Positions 36,276 to 44,038 of a DNA stretch of 55,389 nt are shown piece by piece. The DNA lies in the NCBI GenBank assembly GCA_030840645.1, contig JAVEEC010000110.1:1-55389 (forward strand). Reading direction: 5' to 3'. This DNA comes from Frankiaceae bacterium (GTDB lineage Bacteria; Actinomycetota; Actinomycetes; BP-191). Each line of letters opens with the position of its first letter. The stretch's first letter is position 1. Made by a program: the position numbers and the translations under genes. The notes beneath the pieces were generated by a model. That model was not told the DNA's origin. It worked only from the letters and a program-made list of their open reading frames with translations, and searched no databases.

Positions 36276-37063
36276 GGTGGCAGCACGTCCGGGCGATCGC
36301 GGTGCGCCAGGCGCTGGTGCTGTGGCGCAGCCCGCACCGGCTGTTCGACGTCACGGTCTGGCCGGTGGTCGACACGCTGCTGTTCGGCTCGCTCGCGGTG
36401 TTCTTCGCGCGGGAGGGCGGCTCCGGCGGCAAGCAGGGCGCCGCCTACCTCATCGCCGGCGTGCTGCTCTGGCACGTCGTCTACCAGTCGCAGATCGCAC
36501 TCGCCACCGGCTTCCTGGAGGAGACCTGGTCGCGGAACCTCCTCTCGCTCATGTGCACGCCGCTGACCGAGACCGAGTACGTCGCGGGCGTGGCGCTGTT
36601 CGGGCTGGTCAAGCTCGTGATGGGCGTCGGCGCGGTCGCCGTCATGGTGTCGCTGCTCTACGCGTTCAACGTCACCTCCCTCGGCTGGGCGCTGCTGCCG
36701 ATCGTCGCCGTGCTGCTCGCGGCGGGGTGGGCGGTGGCGCTGTTCGTCGTCGGGATGGTGCTGCGGTTCGGTACCGGCGCCGAGGCGCTGGCGTGGGGGA
36801 TCCTGTTCGTCGTCATGCCGCTGTCCGGCGTGTTCTACCCGGTGTCCGCGCTGCCCGCCGCGATCCGGCCGGTGTCGGCGCTGCTGCCGACGACGCACGC
36901 GTTCGCCGCCGCGCGGGCGGTGCTCGACGGCGAGGCGATGCCGTGGCGGCAGCTCGGCGTCGCGGGGCTGACGACGCTGCTGCTGCTGGTCGCGGCGGTG
37001 GCGTTCGTGCGGGCGATGCTGGGGACGTTCCGCAAGCGGGGGTTCATCACCCGGTACAGCTAG
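36272..37063 (+). CDS. ABC-2 type permease
   Basis: A 263-residue ABC-2 membrane subunit with six hydrophobic segments. VRQALVLWRSPHRLFDVTVWPVVDTLLFG is the usual amphipathic start and first span; LIAGVLLWHVVYQS, EETWSRNLLSLMCTPLTETEYV and MPLSGVFYPVSALP (the ABC-2 signature loop before the last spans) follow. It pairs with the ATPase upstream to form an exporter. Its TAG stop is part of the CTAG that borders a small palindromic element. Confidence 0.9.
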   Translation: MRWQHVRAIAVRQALVLWRSPHRLFDVTVWPVVDTLLFGSLAVFFAREGGSGGKQGAAYLIAGVLLWHVVYQSQIALATGFLEETWSRNLLSLMCTPLTETEYVAGVALFGLVKLVMGVGAVAVMVSLLYAFNVTSLGWALLPIVAVLLAAGWAVALFVVGMVLRFGTGAEALAWGILFVVMPLSGVFYPVSALPAAIRPVSALLPTTHAFAAARAVLDGEAMPWRQLGVAGLTTLLLLVAAVAFVRAMLGTFRKRGFITRYS

Positions 37064-37223
37064 TGTCCTGCGCTGGAAGTTCACGTGCTGATTCCCGGCC
37101 CCAGACGGCGCCTGGCGGCGTTCTCGGTCGCCCGCGTAGCCTGCTACGCGGGCTCCCTCGGCCTTACCAGCCACCGCCTGTGACTCGGGACTCATGCACG
37201 CAACTTCCGGCGCAGGACACTAG
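37060..37223. mobile_element. MITE-like element with CTAG target duplication
   Basis: Bases 37064-37219 (156 bp, no gene) are bounded by 18-base inverted ends TGTCCTGCGCTGGAAGTT and its complement at 37202-37219, with one mismatch (base 37074); weaker pairing continues about 15 bases inward. CTAG stands directly outside both ends (37060-37063, 37220-37223). A perfect 10-base stem with a 2-base loop lies at 37131-37152. The left CTAG holds the TAG stop of the ABC permease and the right CTAG, read on the minus strand, the TAG stop of the subtilase. A 4-base duplication of YTAR type is a trait of the IS5 group, so this is probably a non-autonomous relative. Confidence 0.8.
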
Positions 37224-38455
37224 GTCCGGCGCGCGCTCGCGACCGTGGCCGCGGCGACGGCGGCGAGGAGCAGCGCGGCCGCGGTCAACGGCACCGTGCG
37301 GTCCTCCTCGCGACTCGGCAGCGCCAGCGGCGGCTCGACCACGGTCGGCGACGGGACCGGTGCGGGCGTCGGCGCGGGCCTCTTCGGTGCCGGCTTGGGG
37401 GTCGCGGGCGGCGTCGGTGCCGCGGTCCTGGGCTTCGCCTTCGGCGTGGAACGTTTCGGCGTCACCCGGACGACGGCGTTCGGCGACGTCGGTGTGGCCG
37501 TGGCGCGCGGCGCCGCCGATGCGCCGAGTGCGGCCGCCGCGTCGACCAGGCCGCTGCCCGCCTGAGCGAGCGGGTGGGCGGTGCCGCGCAGCCGGGCGAC
37601 GACGTCGTTGCGGCTGCGTGGCCGCTGCGCGAACAGCAGTGCCGCGATGCCGGACACGTGTGGCGCGGCCATCGACGTGCCGGCCAGGGCGGCGTACACG
37701 TGCTTGCCGTCCCACCACGTGGAGATGACGCAGCCGTCCAGCGTGCAGGTGTCGGTGGGCGAGTCGCCGCCGGGCGCGGCGAGGTCGACGCCGGTGCCGT
37801 GCTGCGAGTACGACGCGAGGCCCCCGTCCCGTGCGGTCGCCGCGACGATGAGGGCGTCCGGGCCGAAGCTGTCGGTGACCGGGAGGTCCTGGTTCCCCGC
37901 GGCGAACACGACGAGGACCCCGGCCTGCGCCGCCTCGGTGACGGCGTCGTCCAGGTCGGCGTCCTTGCCGGCGAGCGGGACGGTCGCGCCGAGGGAGACG
38001 TTGACGACCCGGGCGTCGTGCGCCACGGCGTAGCGGATCGCAGCGGCCACGTCGCCCGACAGGCCCTGGCACTCGGTGCCGTCCCACTTCAGGACGCGCA
38101 GCGGCAGGATGCGCGCGGCCGGTGCGACGCCGTACGTCCGCGATGCGATGGTGCCCGCGACATGGGTCCCGTGCGCGTCGCACTTGTCCGCCGCGACGGG
38201 GCCAGGTGTGCAGGTGCCGCCGCTGCAGTCGGCGCCCGGCAGTACCCGCCCCCCGAGGTCGGGGTGCGAGCGGTCGACCCACGTGTCGACGACCGCGACC
38301 GTCACCCCGGCGCCGTCGCGCCCCGCGGCCTGCGACTGCCCGACGTGGATCTGCCGGAAGTTCCAGGTGTCGGCCTGCGGCGGTGTCGCGTGCGCGGGCA
38401 TGGCGAAAGGCAGCGCGAGAACCGTGCCCGCGAGTGCCGTCCGGAGCCGCATCAC
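37220..38455 (-). CDS. Secreted subtilisin-like serine protease (S8), membrane-anchored
   Basis: A 411-residue subtilase resembling mycosins. Signal peptide MMRLRTALAGTVLALPFAM; catalytic Asp57 in AVVDTWVDRSHPDL, His95 in DAHGTHVAGT, the oxyanion Asn in VVFAAGNQDLP, and Ser in AGTSMAAPHVSGIAA. Cys pairs (CSGGTC, CTLDGC) suggest disulfides. After the protease domain come an Ala/Thr/Pro-rich linker, then one membrane segment (LTAAALLLAAVAAATVASA) and a short basic tail. No type VII secretion genes are nearby, so it may be a stand-alone envelope protease. Its stop codon is in the CTAG bordering the palindromic element. Confidence 0.92.
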   Translation of the reverse strand: MMRLRTALAGTVLALPFAMPAHATPPQADTWNFRQIHVGQSQAAGRDGAGVTVAVVDTWVDRSHPDLGGRVLPGADCSGGTCTPGPVAADKCDAHGTHVAGTIASRTYGVAPAARILPLRVLKWDGTECQGLSGDVAAAIRYAVAHDARVVNVSLGATVPLAGKDADLDDAVTEAAQAGVLVVFAAGNQDLPVTDSFGPDALIVAATARDGGLASYSQHGTGVDLAAPGGDSPTDTCTLDGCVISTWWDGKHVYAALAGTSMAAPHVSGIAALLFAQRPRSRNDVVARLRGTAHPLAQAGSGLVDAAAALGASAAPRATATPTSPNAVVRVTPKRSTPKAKPRTAAPTPPATPKPAPKRPAPTPAPVPSPTVVEPPLALPSREEDRTVPLTAAALLLAAVAAATVASARRT

Positions 38456-38493
38456 CCCGCAACGATGCCAGGTGCCCCGGCGTCGGGTCCCCG

Positions 38494-38850
38494 TTACGGC
38501 TGGACGTGGACCGGGTCGGGGCCCCGGTGGTCCTCCAGCGCGGCCAGCACCTCGTCGTCCTCGGGCGGCGCCAGGGCGCCGTAGTGCATGACCAGGGTCC
38601 CCTTCGCGCCGCAGCGCGGGCAGACGACCGCGGCGACCGCGATCATGTCGTCCGGGTCCGACGCGCCCTCGATCCGCAGCAGCCCGACCAGCTCGACCTC
38701 GCGCGCCGGAACGACCTCGTGGCAGGTGTAACAGATGACCATCGCGCCCTCGCGGGCCGCGAACTGCCCGGTGAACCCCTGAGCCTCGTAGGTGGCGACC
38801 GCTTCGCCCAACGACGTGGCGTCGCTCGGGGCATCGGGGATCCTGGGCAC
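38494..38850 (-). CDS. Zinc-ribbon protein, conserved in actinobacteria
   Basis: A 118-residue cytoplasmic protein with two Cys pairs, CYTC (about residue 41) and CPRC (about residue 79), forming a zinc ribbon. TSLGEAVATYEAQGFTGQF, LLRIEGASDPDDM and GTLVMHYG resemble a conserved actinobacterial hypothetical family. The GTG start is preceded by AGGAGG. Reaction unknown. It lies 38 bases upstream of the subtilase on the same strand. Confidence 0.7.
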   Translation of the reverse strand: MPRIPDAPSDATSLGEAVATYEAQGFTGQFAAREGAMVICYTCHEVVPAREVELVGLLRIEGASDPDDMIAVAAVVCPRCGAKGTLVMHYGALAPPEDDEVLAALEDHRGPDPVHVQP

Positions 38851-38899
38851 GGGGCCCTCCTCACGTCGGCGTTCATCTCCTGCCCTGGGAGAGTGTCGA

Positions 38900-39937
38900 C
38901 TACACCGCCGCCTTGAGCGCGGGTGCCTCTTCGAGCAGGTCGAGCACCGCCCACTCGATCTCGCCCTGGGTGCCGAGGTGGCCCTCCTGGGCGTTCGCGC
39001 CGAGCCGTTCCAGAGCGCCCGCCACGGTGACGCCGGCTTGGTAGCGGTCGACCACGCGCGGGTCGACGTACGACGCCCGGCAGACCGCGGGCGTGTTCCC
39101 GAGGTAGTGCGACACCTCCTGGAACGCGCGCGCCACCGCCCGCTTCCGTGCGGTCGGCGTGCGCGCCTCGGCGGAGACGGCGAGCGCGACCGCGGCGAGC
39201 ACCGTCGCGGACCAGGTGCGGAAGTCCTTGGCGGTGAAGTCGCCGCCGGTGACCTCCTTGATGTACGCGTTGATGTCGGCCGACCGCACGTCGCACCAGT
39301 CCCGGTCCCGGCGGTACGCGAGCAGCTCGGGCCCGCCGCCACGCCTGCGCTTCAGCGCGCGCACGACCGCGACGACCGTCGGGTCGACGATCGACTGGAG
39401 GCGCTGCTTCCCGGACTTCGCGACGTAGTCGAACTCCACGACGTCGCCCCGTACCGTCACGTGGTCCTTGCGGATCGTCGCCAGGCCGTACGTCTGGTTC
39501 TGCTCGGCGTACCCCTCCGTGCCGATGCGGAAGAAGCCGAGGTCGAGCAGCCGCGTCGCGCAGGCGAGGACGCGTTCGCGCGTCAGGTCGTTGCCGTCGA
39601 GGTCGGTCGCGATGCGCTCGCGCAGCGCCGGCAGCGCCCGGCCGAACTCCACCATGTGGTCGAACTTCACCCGGTCGCGCTGCGTCCGCCAGACGTCGTG
39701 GTAGCGGTACTGCCTGCGCCCCGCGGCGTCCGTACCCGTCGCCTGGATGTGACCGTTCGGCAGGGGGCAGATCCAGACGTCGGTCCAGGCGGGCGGGATC
39801 ACCAGCGCCTCGACGCGCGCGAGGGTCGCAGGGTCGGTGACGCGGGCGCCGTTGCAGTCTCGGTAGACGAAGCCCTTGCCGGAACGCCGCCGCGTCAGTC
39901 CAGGCGTCGAGCAGTCGACGCGGCGCAGGCGGGGCAT
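38900..39937 (-). CDS. DNA topoisomerase IB (poxvirus-like)
   Basis: A 345-residue type IB topoisomerase, which relaxes supercoils through a 3'-phosphotyrosyl link. The N-terminal domain has RRSGKGFVYRD and VIPPAWTDVWICP, then QYRYHDVWRTQRDRVKFDHM; the catalytic domain has FRIGTEGYAEQNQTYGLATI (first Arg), VAKSGKQRL (Lys), KDFRTWSATVLAA (His replaced by the Trp-Ser context, with Arg) and the nucleophile Tyr in VCRASYVDPRV. Such enzymes are scattered in bacteria and often transferred. Two stress-type small genes lie just upstream on the same strand. Confidence 0.88.
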   Translation of the reverse strand: MPRLRRVDCSTPGLTRRRSGKGFVYRDCNGARVTDPATLARVEALVIPPAWTDVWICPLPNGHIQATGTDAAGRRQYRYHDVWRTQRDRVKFDHMVEFGRALPALRERIATDLDGNDLTRERVLACATRLLDLGFFRIGTEGYAEQNQTYGLATIRKDHVTVRGDVVEFDYVAKSGKQRLQSIVDPTVVAVVRALKRRRGGGPELLAYRRDRDWCDVRSADINAYIKEVTGGDFTAKDFRTWSATVLAAVALAVSAEARTPTARKRAVARAFQEVSHYLGNTPAVCRASYVDPRVVDRYQAGVTVAGALERLGANAQEGHLGTQGEIEWAVLDLLEEAPALKAAV

Positions 39938-39948
39938 CGGCGGGCCGG

Positions 39949-40356
39949 TCAGGCCTCGAAGGTGTGCATCGCCGCTTCCTCGGCGCTGCGCAGCCCCTGG
40001 TCGCGGCCGACGTCGTACGCGACCGCTTCCTTCATCTCGTCCTCGTGCGCGCCCTCGTCCGGCTCGACCAGCCGCCCCGCCGGCTCGTCGCCGATGCCCT
40101 CGGCCTCGGAGAGGTACGGCACCTCGACGTCGAGCGCGGGGTCCGGCTGCTCCCGCGCGAGGCGGCCGTCCAGCGATTCGCCCTCGCGCTGTTCCTCTGC
40201 CGTCGTGCCGAAGTCGTCGACCGCCACCGGTCGGTCGATCGGGCTGTGCTCGCGGTCCAGGATCTCGCCGGGCGTCATCGACTCGTCGACCTCGATGTCG
40301 ATGCCCGTCGTCCCGACGTCGGCCTGGGTCGCGACGGGGGTGTCGTCGTCACGCAT
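39949..40356 (-). CDS. DUF5709 protein
   Basis: A 135-residue acidic, largely disordered protein with GIDIEVDESMTPGEILDRE, LDGRLAREQPDP and RLVEPDEGAHEDEMKEAVAYDVG, the hallmarks of the actinobacterial DUF5709 family. Function unknown; members are often near stress genes. It lies 9 bases downstream of the YtxH-like gene and 11 upstream of the topoisomerase gene, so the three are probably one transcript. Confidence 0.85.
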   Translation of the reverse strand: MRDDDTPVATQADVGTTGIDIEVDESMTPGEILDREHSPIDRPVAVDDFGTTAEEQREGESLDGRLAREQPDPALDVEVPYLSEAEGIGDEPAGRLVEPDEGAHEDEMKEAVAYDVGRDQGLRSAEEAAMHTFEA

Positions 40357-40365
40357 GGTCGCCTC

Positions 40366-40626
40366 CTAGACCCGGACGGACAGCGAGTCGGTGTGAACCT
40401 GGTCGGTGACGTCCTTACCCGCGAACGTGTTCGTCACCACGCGCTTCGCGGTGCCGAGCAGGTCGCTCGCCTCGTGCTTCGCCGTCTCCGCCGCCTCGTG
40501 CACCTCGGGCCGGCCCATCAGCGCGCGCCACTGCTTCACGATCTGCTCGTAGCGTGCCCGGCCGGCCTTCGAGCCCAGCACGTACCCGGCGGCGAAGCCG
40601 GTCACGAACGTCGCCTTGTAGCGCAT
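40366..40626 (-). CDS. YtxH-like small protein
   Basis: 86 residues: a short hydrophobic N-terminus with a Gly-rich helix (ATFVTGFAAGYVLGSKAGR) followed by an amphipathic helical part (YEQIVKQWRAL...AETAKHEASDL). This is the YtxH/gas-vesicle-G-like general-stress layout. It is first of the presumed three-gene unit with DUF5709 and topoisomerase IB. Confidence 0.75.
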   Translation of the reverse strand: MRYKATFVTGFAAGYVLGSKAGRARYEQIVKQWRALMGRPEVHEAAETAKHEASDLLGTAKRVVTNTFAGKDVTDQVHTDSLSVRV

Positions 40627-40739
40627 CGCGTTCCTCCCACGGTTTTGCCGGCGTCACGCGCCGGGTCGTCGTTACCGCGGACCTACCCGCCGTGCCCTCG
40701 CGGCAACCGTTGTCGCACCCGCAGTGGAGGCTCTGCTCC

Positions 40740-41378
40740 GTGGACGTACGTGCGGAGGCCCGGGTGCTGCGGGCGCGCGGCCTCGTCGTCGCGGACATCG
40801 CCGCGACGCTCGGCGTGGCGCCGTCGACGGCGTACGGCTGGGTCCGCGACCTGCCCGCGCCGCCGCGTTCGGCGTGGCGGCAGCGTGCTCCAGGCGGGCC
40901 GAATCGGCTCCGCGCCGCCCGCCTCGCCGAGATCGCCGAGTGCGAGGCGTGGGCACGCGCCCGGTTGGTGGACCTGGGCGAGGACGCGTTCTTCGCCGCG
41001 GGCATCGCGTTGTACGCCGCCGAGGGCGCGAAGCGGGACGGAGCCGTCATCTTTGCCAACACGGACCCCCGCCTCGTCGCCTTCTTCTGCGCGTGGCTGC
41101 GCCGGTACTTCGACGTGGACGAGTCGCGGCTGCGCTGCCGTCTGTACCTGCACGACGACCTCGACCTCGACGTGGCCGTCGAGGCTTGGAGTGGACTGAC
41201 CGGCGTGCCGCCTGCGCAGTTCACGGCGCCGTACCGGCCGGTCGCGGGTCCGCGGCGCGGGACTCGCCGCCATCCGCACGGCTGCCTGACCGTCCGCTAC
41301 GCATGCTCACGAACCCATCGGAGGACCATCGCGCTCTGCGACACCCTGCTATCGTTCCGGGCTGCTGATCCCGCGTAG
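40740..41378 (+). CDS. HTH protein with homing-endonuclease-like C-terminal domain
   Basis: 212 residues. The N-terminal 45 residues form a resolvase-like HTH (LRARGLVVADIAATLGVAPSTAYGWVRDLP). The rest (AARLAEIAECEAWARARL, FFAAGIALYAAEGAKRDGAV, FANTDPRLVAFFCAWLRRYF, LHDDLDLDVAVEAW) matches a widespread family in which an HTH precedes a LAGLIDADG-like fold; GIALYAAEG occupies the dodecapeptide position with Glu as acidic residue. Role unknown, possibly a mobile DNA-binding protein. The GTG start follows GGAGG by 9 bases; longer frames are less likely. The stop codon lies inside tRNA-Asn. Confidence 0.65.
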   Translation: MDVRAEARVLRARGLVVADIAATLGVAPSTAYGWVRDLPAPPRSAWRQRAPGGPNRLRAARLAEIAECEAWARARLVDLGEDAFFAAGIALYAAEGAKRDGAVIFANTDPRLVAFFCAWLRRYFDVDESRLRCRLYLHDDLDLDVAVEAWSGLTGVPPAQFTAPYRPVAGPRRGTRRHPHGCLTVRYACSRTHRRTIALCDTLLSFRAADPA

Positions 41379-41441
41379 CTCAATTGGCAGAGCACCCGCC
41401 TGTTAAGTGGGTGGTTGATGGTTCGAGTCCATCCGCGGGAG
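41369..41441 (+). tRNA. tRNA-Asn (GTT)
   Basis: Acceptor TCCCGCG pairs with CGCGGGA; D arm GCTC/GAGC; anticodon stem CCCGC/GTGGG (one G-T pair) with loop CTGTTAA, anticodon GTT at 41402-41404; T arm GATGG TTCGAGT CCATC. CCA is not encoded. The first ten bases overlap the end of the preceding HTH gene, whose TAG stop is bases 8-10 of the tRNA. Confidence 0.95.
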
Positions 41442-41453
41442 CCGAACCCCTGC

Positions 41454-41527
41454 GGGGCAGTAGCTCAGCTGGTCAGAGCAAGGGACTCATAATCCCTGGG
41501 TCGCAGGTTCGAGCCCTGCCTGCCCCA
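41454..41527 (+). tRNA. tRNA with CAT anticodon (Met elongator or Ile2)
   Basis: Acceptor GGGGCAG pairs with CTGCCCC; D arm GCTC/GAGC; anticodon stem AGGGA/TCCCT with loop CTCATAA, anticodon CAT at 41488-41490; T arm GCAGG TTCGAGC CCTGC; discriminator A. CCA is not encoded. The CAT anticodon fits elongator Met or lysidine-modified Ile2; sequence alone does not settle it. Its 3' half (41486-41523) is repeated at 44149-44186, marking it as an integration site. Confidence 0.93.
41486..41523 (+). repeat. Probable attL core in the tRNA 3' half
   Basis: These 38 bases, from the anticodon loop to the acceptor stem, occur again without mismatch at 44149-44186. Duplication of a tRNA 3' half is the usual footprint of a tyrosine-recombinase element that integrated here and restored the tRNA. 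Confidence 0.75.
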
Positions 41528-41576
41528 CTCGCGTTCGCGCACCCCCGGTCCGGCGTCGCAGGAAGGGAAGCGCTCG

Positions 41577-41810
41577 ATGTCGAGACCACGACGACCGACC
41601 AAGGTCCGGCGGACCAAGACCCGCTGCCCGCCCGCGAAGGACGGCGAGTTCGCCGACCTCGCCGAGGCGGTCGACGACTACGTCGCGTGCTGCCGGGAAC
41701 GGCCTTCTGGCCTCGTGGGTCCTGGGCATGGACGATTTTCCTCCGCGAAGCCGCCGGCGGTGACTCCCCTGGGTGGCCGTGTGCCGACGGGACCTGCCAC
41801 GGCCGGGTGA
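41577..41810 (+). CDS. Small hypothetical protein, possibly a broken gene start
   Basis: 77 residues. The first 43 (MSRPRRPTKVRRTKTRCPPA, then DGEFADLAEAVDDYVACCRE) have actinobacterial codon character and are preceded by AGGAAGGGAAG, a fair ribosome binding site. The rest is low in charged residues and looks like out-of-frame sequence, so a frameshift near 41700 is possible. Not recognised. It is the first open frame inside the tRNA-bordered island. Confidence 0.35.
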   Translation: MSRPRRPTKVRRTKTRCPPAKDGEFADLAEAVDDYVACCRERPSGLVGPGHGRFSSAKPPAVTPLGGRVPTGPATAG

Positions 41811-41910
41811 CGTCAAGCGGCGGACGGGGCCGGGAAGGCTCAGGCGCCGCCGCTGTGCTCCATTGGTGAACACCTGTCGCGAACAGGTTTCGCAGATCGG
41901 CGCGGCGCTA

Positions 41911-42043
41911 CCGATGCTGACCGATTGCTGACAAACTTGCGATGCAACGCCGCTACGCGGTGTACGGAGTATGGAAGTGCACCACCTCTGATCTGCGGAA
42001 ACGCCCCTCGACGTCACTAGCCAGCATCGGCTTGGTCGGGCTC
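41911..42043 (+). repeat. 133-base island repeat, copy 1
   Basis: Matches copy 2 (44018-44151) with roughly 80-85 percent identity by eye, including the shared run ATGCAACGCCGCTACGCGG. It begins with TGCTGAC twice at an 11-base period (41915-41921 and 41926-41932) and ends GGTCGGGCTC. Copy 2 continues into the tRNA 3' half after those bases; copy 1 does not. ACCTGT and ACAGGT form a small inverted repeat just upstream (41872-41888). Confidence 0.8.
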
Positions 42044-42172
42044 TGACCGATCCAACGACATGGGCTCGCCGGACAGGACCACGGTGGTCCAGAGGACGCT
42101 CGTCGCCGCGATGGGTCGTTCGTGCACCCGCCGACGACGCGATCTGCTTCGTGATCGTGTAGGACGCGGTCG

Positions 42173-43402
42173 CTAGACCGGCCCGGAGCACAGCAGTTCG
42201 ACGCCGACTCGTTCCGGGGTCCGCGCCGTCTGATCTCCGACCGGGCCGGCCGGACCCACCGGGTATCCATCGGCATCGGTGAGGAGCACCGGGATCGACG
42301 CGCGAGTTCGGCTGCCGAGCTGGCCGAAGCTGTTGTCGCCCCAGGAGAGCACGACACCGTCGGCTTGGCGCGCGAACGTGTGGTAGCCGCCGGCCGCGAT
42401 GGCGACGACGTCGCTCAGCCCCGGCACCTGCTGTGGCAGATGCTCGTCGGCGTACGTGCCGTCACCGAGCTGACCCAGGTCGTTGCGGCCAAACGTCCAC
42501 ACCGTCCCGTCCGCCCGCAGCGCGACCGAGTGGAACGTTCCGCCAGCGAGCGCCGTCACACCGGACAGCGCCGGCACAGGCACCGGCGTGTACCGGTCGG
42601 TCGTCGTGCCGTCGCCGAGATTGCCGAAGAGGTTGGCGCCGAATGCCCACACCGTCCCGTCCGTGCGCACGGCGAACGTGTGCGAGTGCCCCGCCTCGAG
42701 CGTGATGACCCCCGTGAGCCCCGTCGGCGTGACCGGACGGTTGCGCGAGATCGTCGTACCGTCGCCGAGCTGACCGAACCGGTTGTCGCCCCAGGCGCGG
42801 ACGGTACCGTCCCCGAGCAGCGCGAGCGTGTGACCCGCGCCGGTCTTGATCGCGACCACGCCGCTCAGGCCGGGTACGGGTGCGGGCGTCGCGCGTCGTG
42901 TGTTGGTCCCGTCGCCGAGTGCGCCCCAGTAGTTGTCACCCCAGCTCCACACCGTGCCATCGGTTCGCAACGCGGCGGTGTGGGTGATACCCGGCGCCAC
43001 GGCGACCACGTCGGTCAGCAGTTGCACCGGCGCGGTGCGCTCGACCGTAGTCCCGTCGCCGAGCTCGCCGAACGAGTTGTCGCCCCAGCCCCACAGCGTT
43101 CCGTCGGAACGGATAACGTACTGGCGGTGGTAGCCGGACACCACCGACGCGACGCCGGTCAGGCCTGGCACTACCTCGGGATAGTCGGTCACGACGGCGT
43201 CGTCGTCTTGGTCCAGCGCCCGGTCACCCCAGGTCCAGACCGTGCCGTCGGGGCGACGCGCCGCACCGTTCTCGTAGCCGGCGCTGACCGACGACGCAGT
43301 GAAGCAGCGGGACGCGAGCGGGTCGGCCGTGGCCGTACCGCCCACGAGGGCCACGGTGACGGCCACTGCCGCGTACGCCGCTGCATGAGAGTGCCAGAAC
43401 AT
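42173..43402 (-). CDS. Secreted RCC1-type seven-bladed beta-propeller protein
   Basis: 409 residues. Signal peptide MFWHSHAAAYAAVAVTVALVGGTATA, then seven repeats of about 50 residues with the RCC1-like pattern DGTVWxWGDNxxGxLGDGT; six are near-perfect and the first is weaker (DGTVWTWGDRALDQ). A repeat count of seven would close a propeller. Cys near each end may form a disulfide. Start is the ATG directly before the signal peptide; longer frames run through non-coding sequence. Binding partner unknown; secreted RCC1 proteins occur in soil actinobacteria. It is the only intact gene of the tRNA-bordered island. Confidence 0.85.
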   Translation of the reverse strand: MFWHSHAAAYAAVAVTVALVGGTATADPLASRCFTASSVSAGYENGAARRPDGTVWTWGDRALDQDDDAVVTDYPEVVPGLTGVASVVSGYHRQYVIRSDGTLWGWGDNSFGELGDGTTVERTAPVQLLTDVVAVAPGITHTAALRTDGTVWSWGDNYWGALGDGTNTRRATPAPVPGLSGVVAIKTGAGHTLALLGDGTVRAWGDNRFGQLGDGTTISRNRPVTPTGLTGVITLEAGHSHTFAVRTDGTVWAFGANLFGNLGDGTTTDRYTPVPVPALSGVTALAGGTFHSVALRADGTVWTFGRNDLGQLGDGTYADEHLPQQVPGLSDVVAIAAGGYHTFARQADGVVLSWGDNSFGQLGSRTRASIPVLLTDADGYPVGPAGPVGDQTARTPERVGVELLCSGPV

Positions 43403-43760
43403 CGGTCGTCCCCCTTGAGTACGCAAACCCGGAAAGACCGCACTATAGAGCGGCGGCAGGCTACGAAGAAGGGTGCAGTGGGTCGCCCTGGCGACGTGCC
43501 AGGCCGCGTCGCGACCGGTAAGCGCGGGCAGATCGTTCCAGCGCAACCGCTCGGTGCGTGTGGTGTACCGGCGCCGTCTCTGCCCGAAAACGCGATCCCC
43601 CTGCCCGTGCGGTCGTCGAAAGTCCGTATTCTGTCGCGTTTGGTGCACGCGCACGTTCAGTGTGATCGCCTGTCCTGACGTCGATACCGTGGAGAGTCAC
43701 GGCCCGACGCGCGTCGCTGATCGTTCCGGATATGGGCCACTTCCGCGAGAGGAGGCGGCG
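43403..43760. other. Gene-poor stretch upstream of RCC1-type gene
   Basis: No convincing gene on either strand. It should contain the promoter of the RCC1-type gene (minus strand), and a less GC-rich patch lies around 43400-43450 and 43590-43650. No hairpin or repeat stands out. Confidence 0.5.
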
Positions 43761-44038
43761 GTGCCGCGCGAGCGCTGCGACTGCGACAACGGCGACGTCC
43801 GACCGCCCGGGCTCAGGTCGCCGAGCGGCGTGGCCGGGCCGCTGTGGTCCTCGGCGTCCCCGTCGAGGAGTGCGACGCGTGCGGTCAGGTGTGGCTCTCG
43901 ATGGACGTCGCGAAGCGACTCGACGTCATCTTCACGGACATCCTCTCGCTCGACATCGAAGTCGCGACTAGGCACTATGCAGTTCAGTCCGACGCTGCTC
44001 AGATTCTCGGGCGGCTTCCGATGCTGACAGTTTGCTGA
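43761..44038 (+). pseudogene. Frameshifted YgiT-type zinc-finger gene
   Basis: A GTG at 43761 follows AGAGGAGG and opens a frame with ERCDCDNGDVRPPGL, the start of a YgiT/MqsA-type zinc finger. The matching second half (VVLGVPVEECDACGQVWLS, then MDVAKRLDVIFTDILS), with the Cys-x2-Cys pair, lies in another frame ending at 44038. A frameshift between about 43800 and 43840 would join them. Intact relatives are short antitoxin-like proteins; no toxin partner is found beside it. The last bases run into repeat copy 2. Confidence 0.6.

Noticed and set aside
41487-42191. Open frame on the minus strand reading through the CAT tRNA
   Set aside because: Its end reads GQAGLEPATQGL, a familiar artefact of translating tRNA sequence; the rest is unlike coding DNA here.
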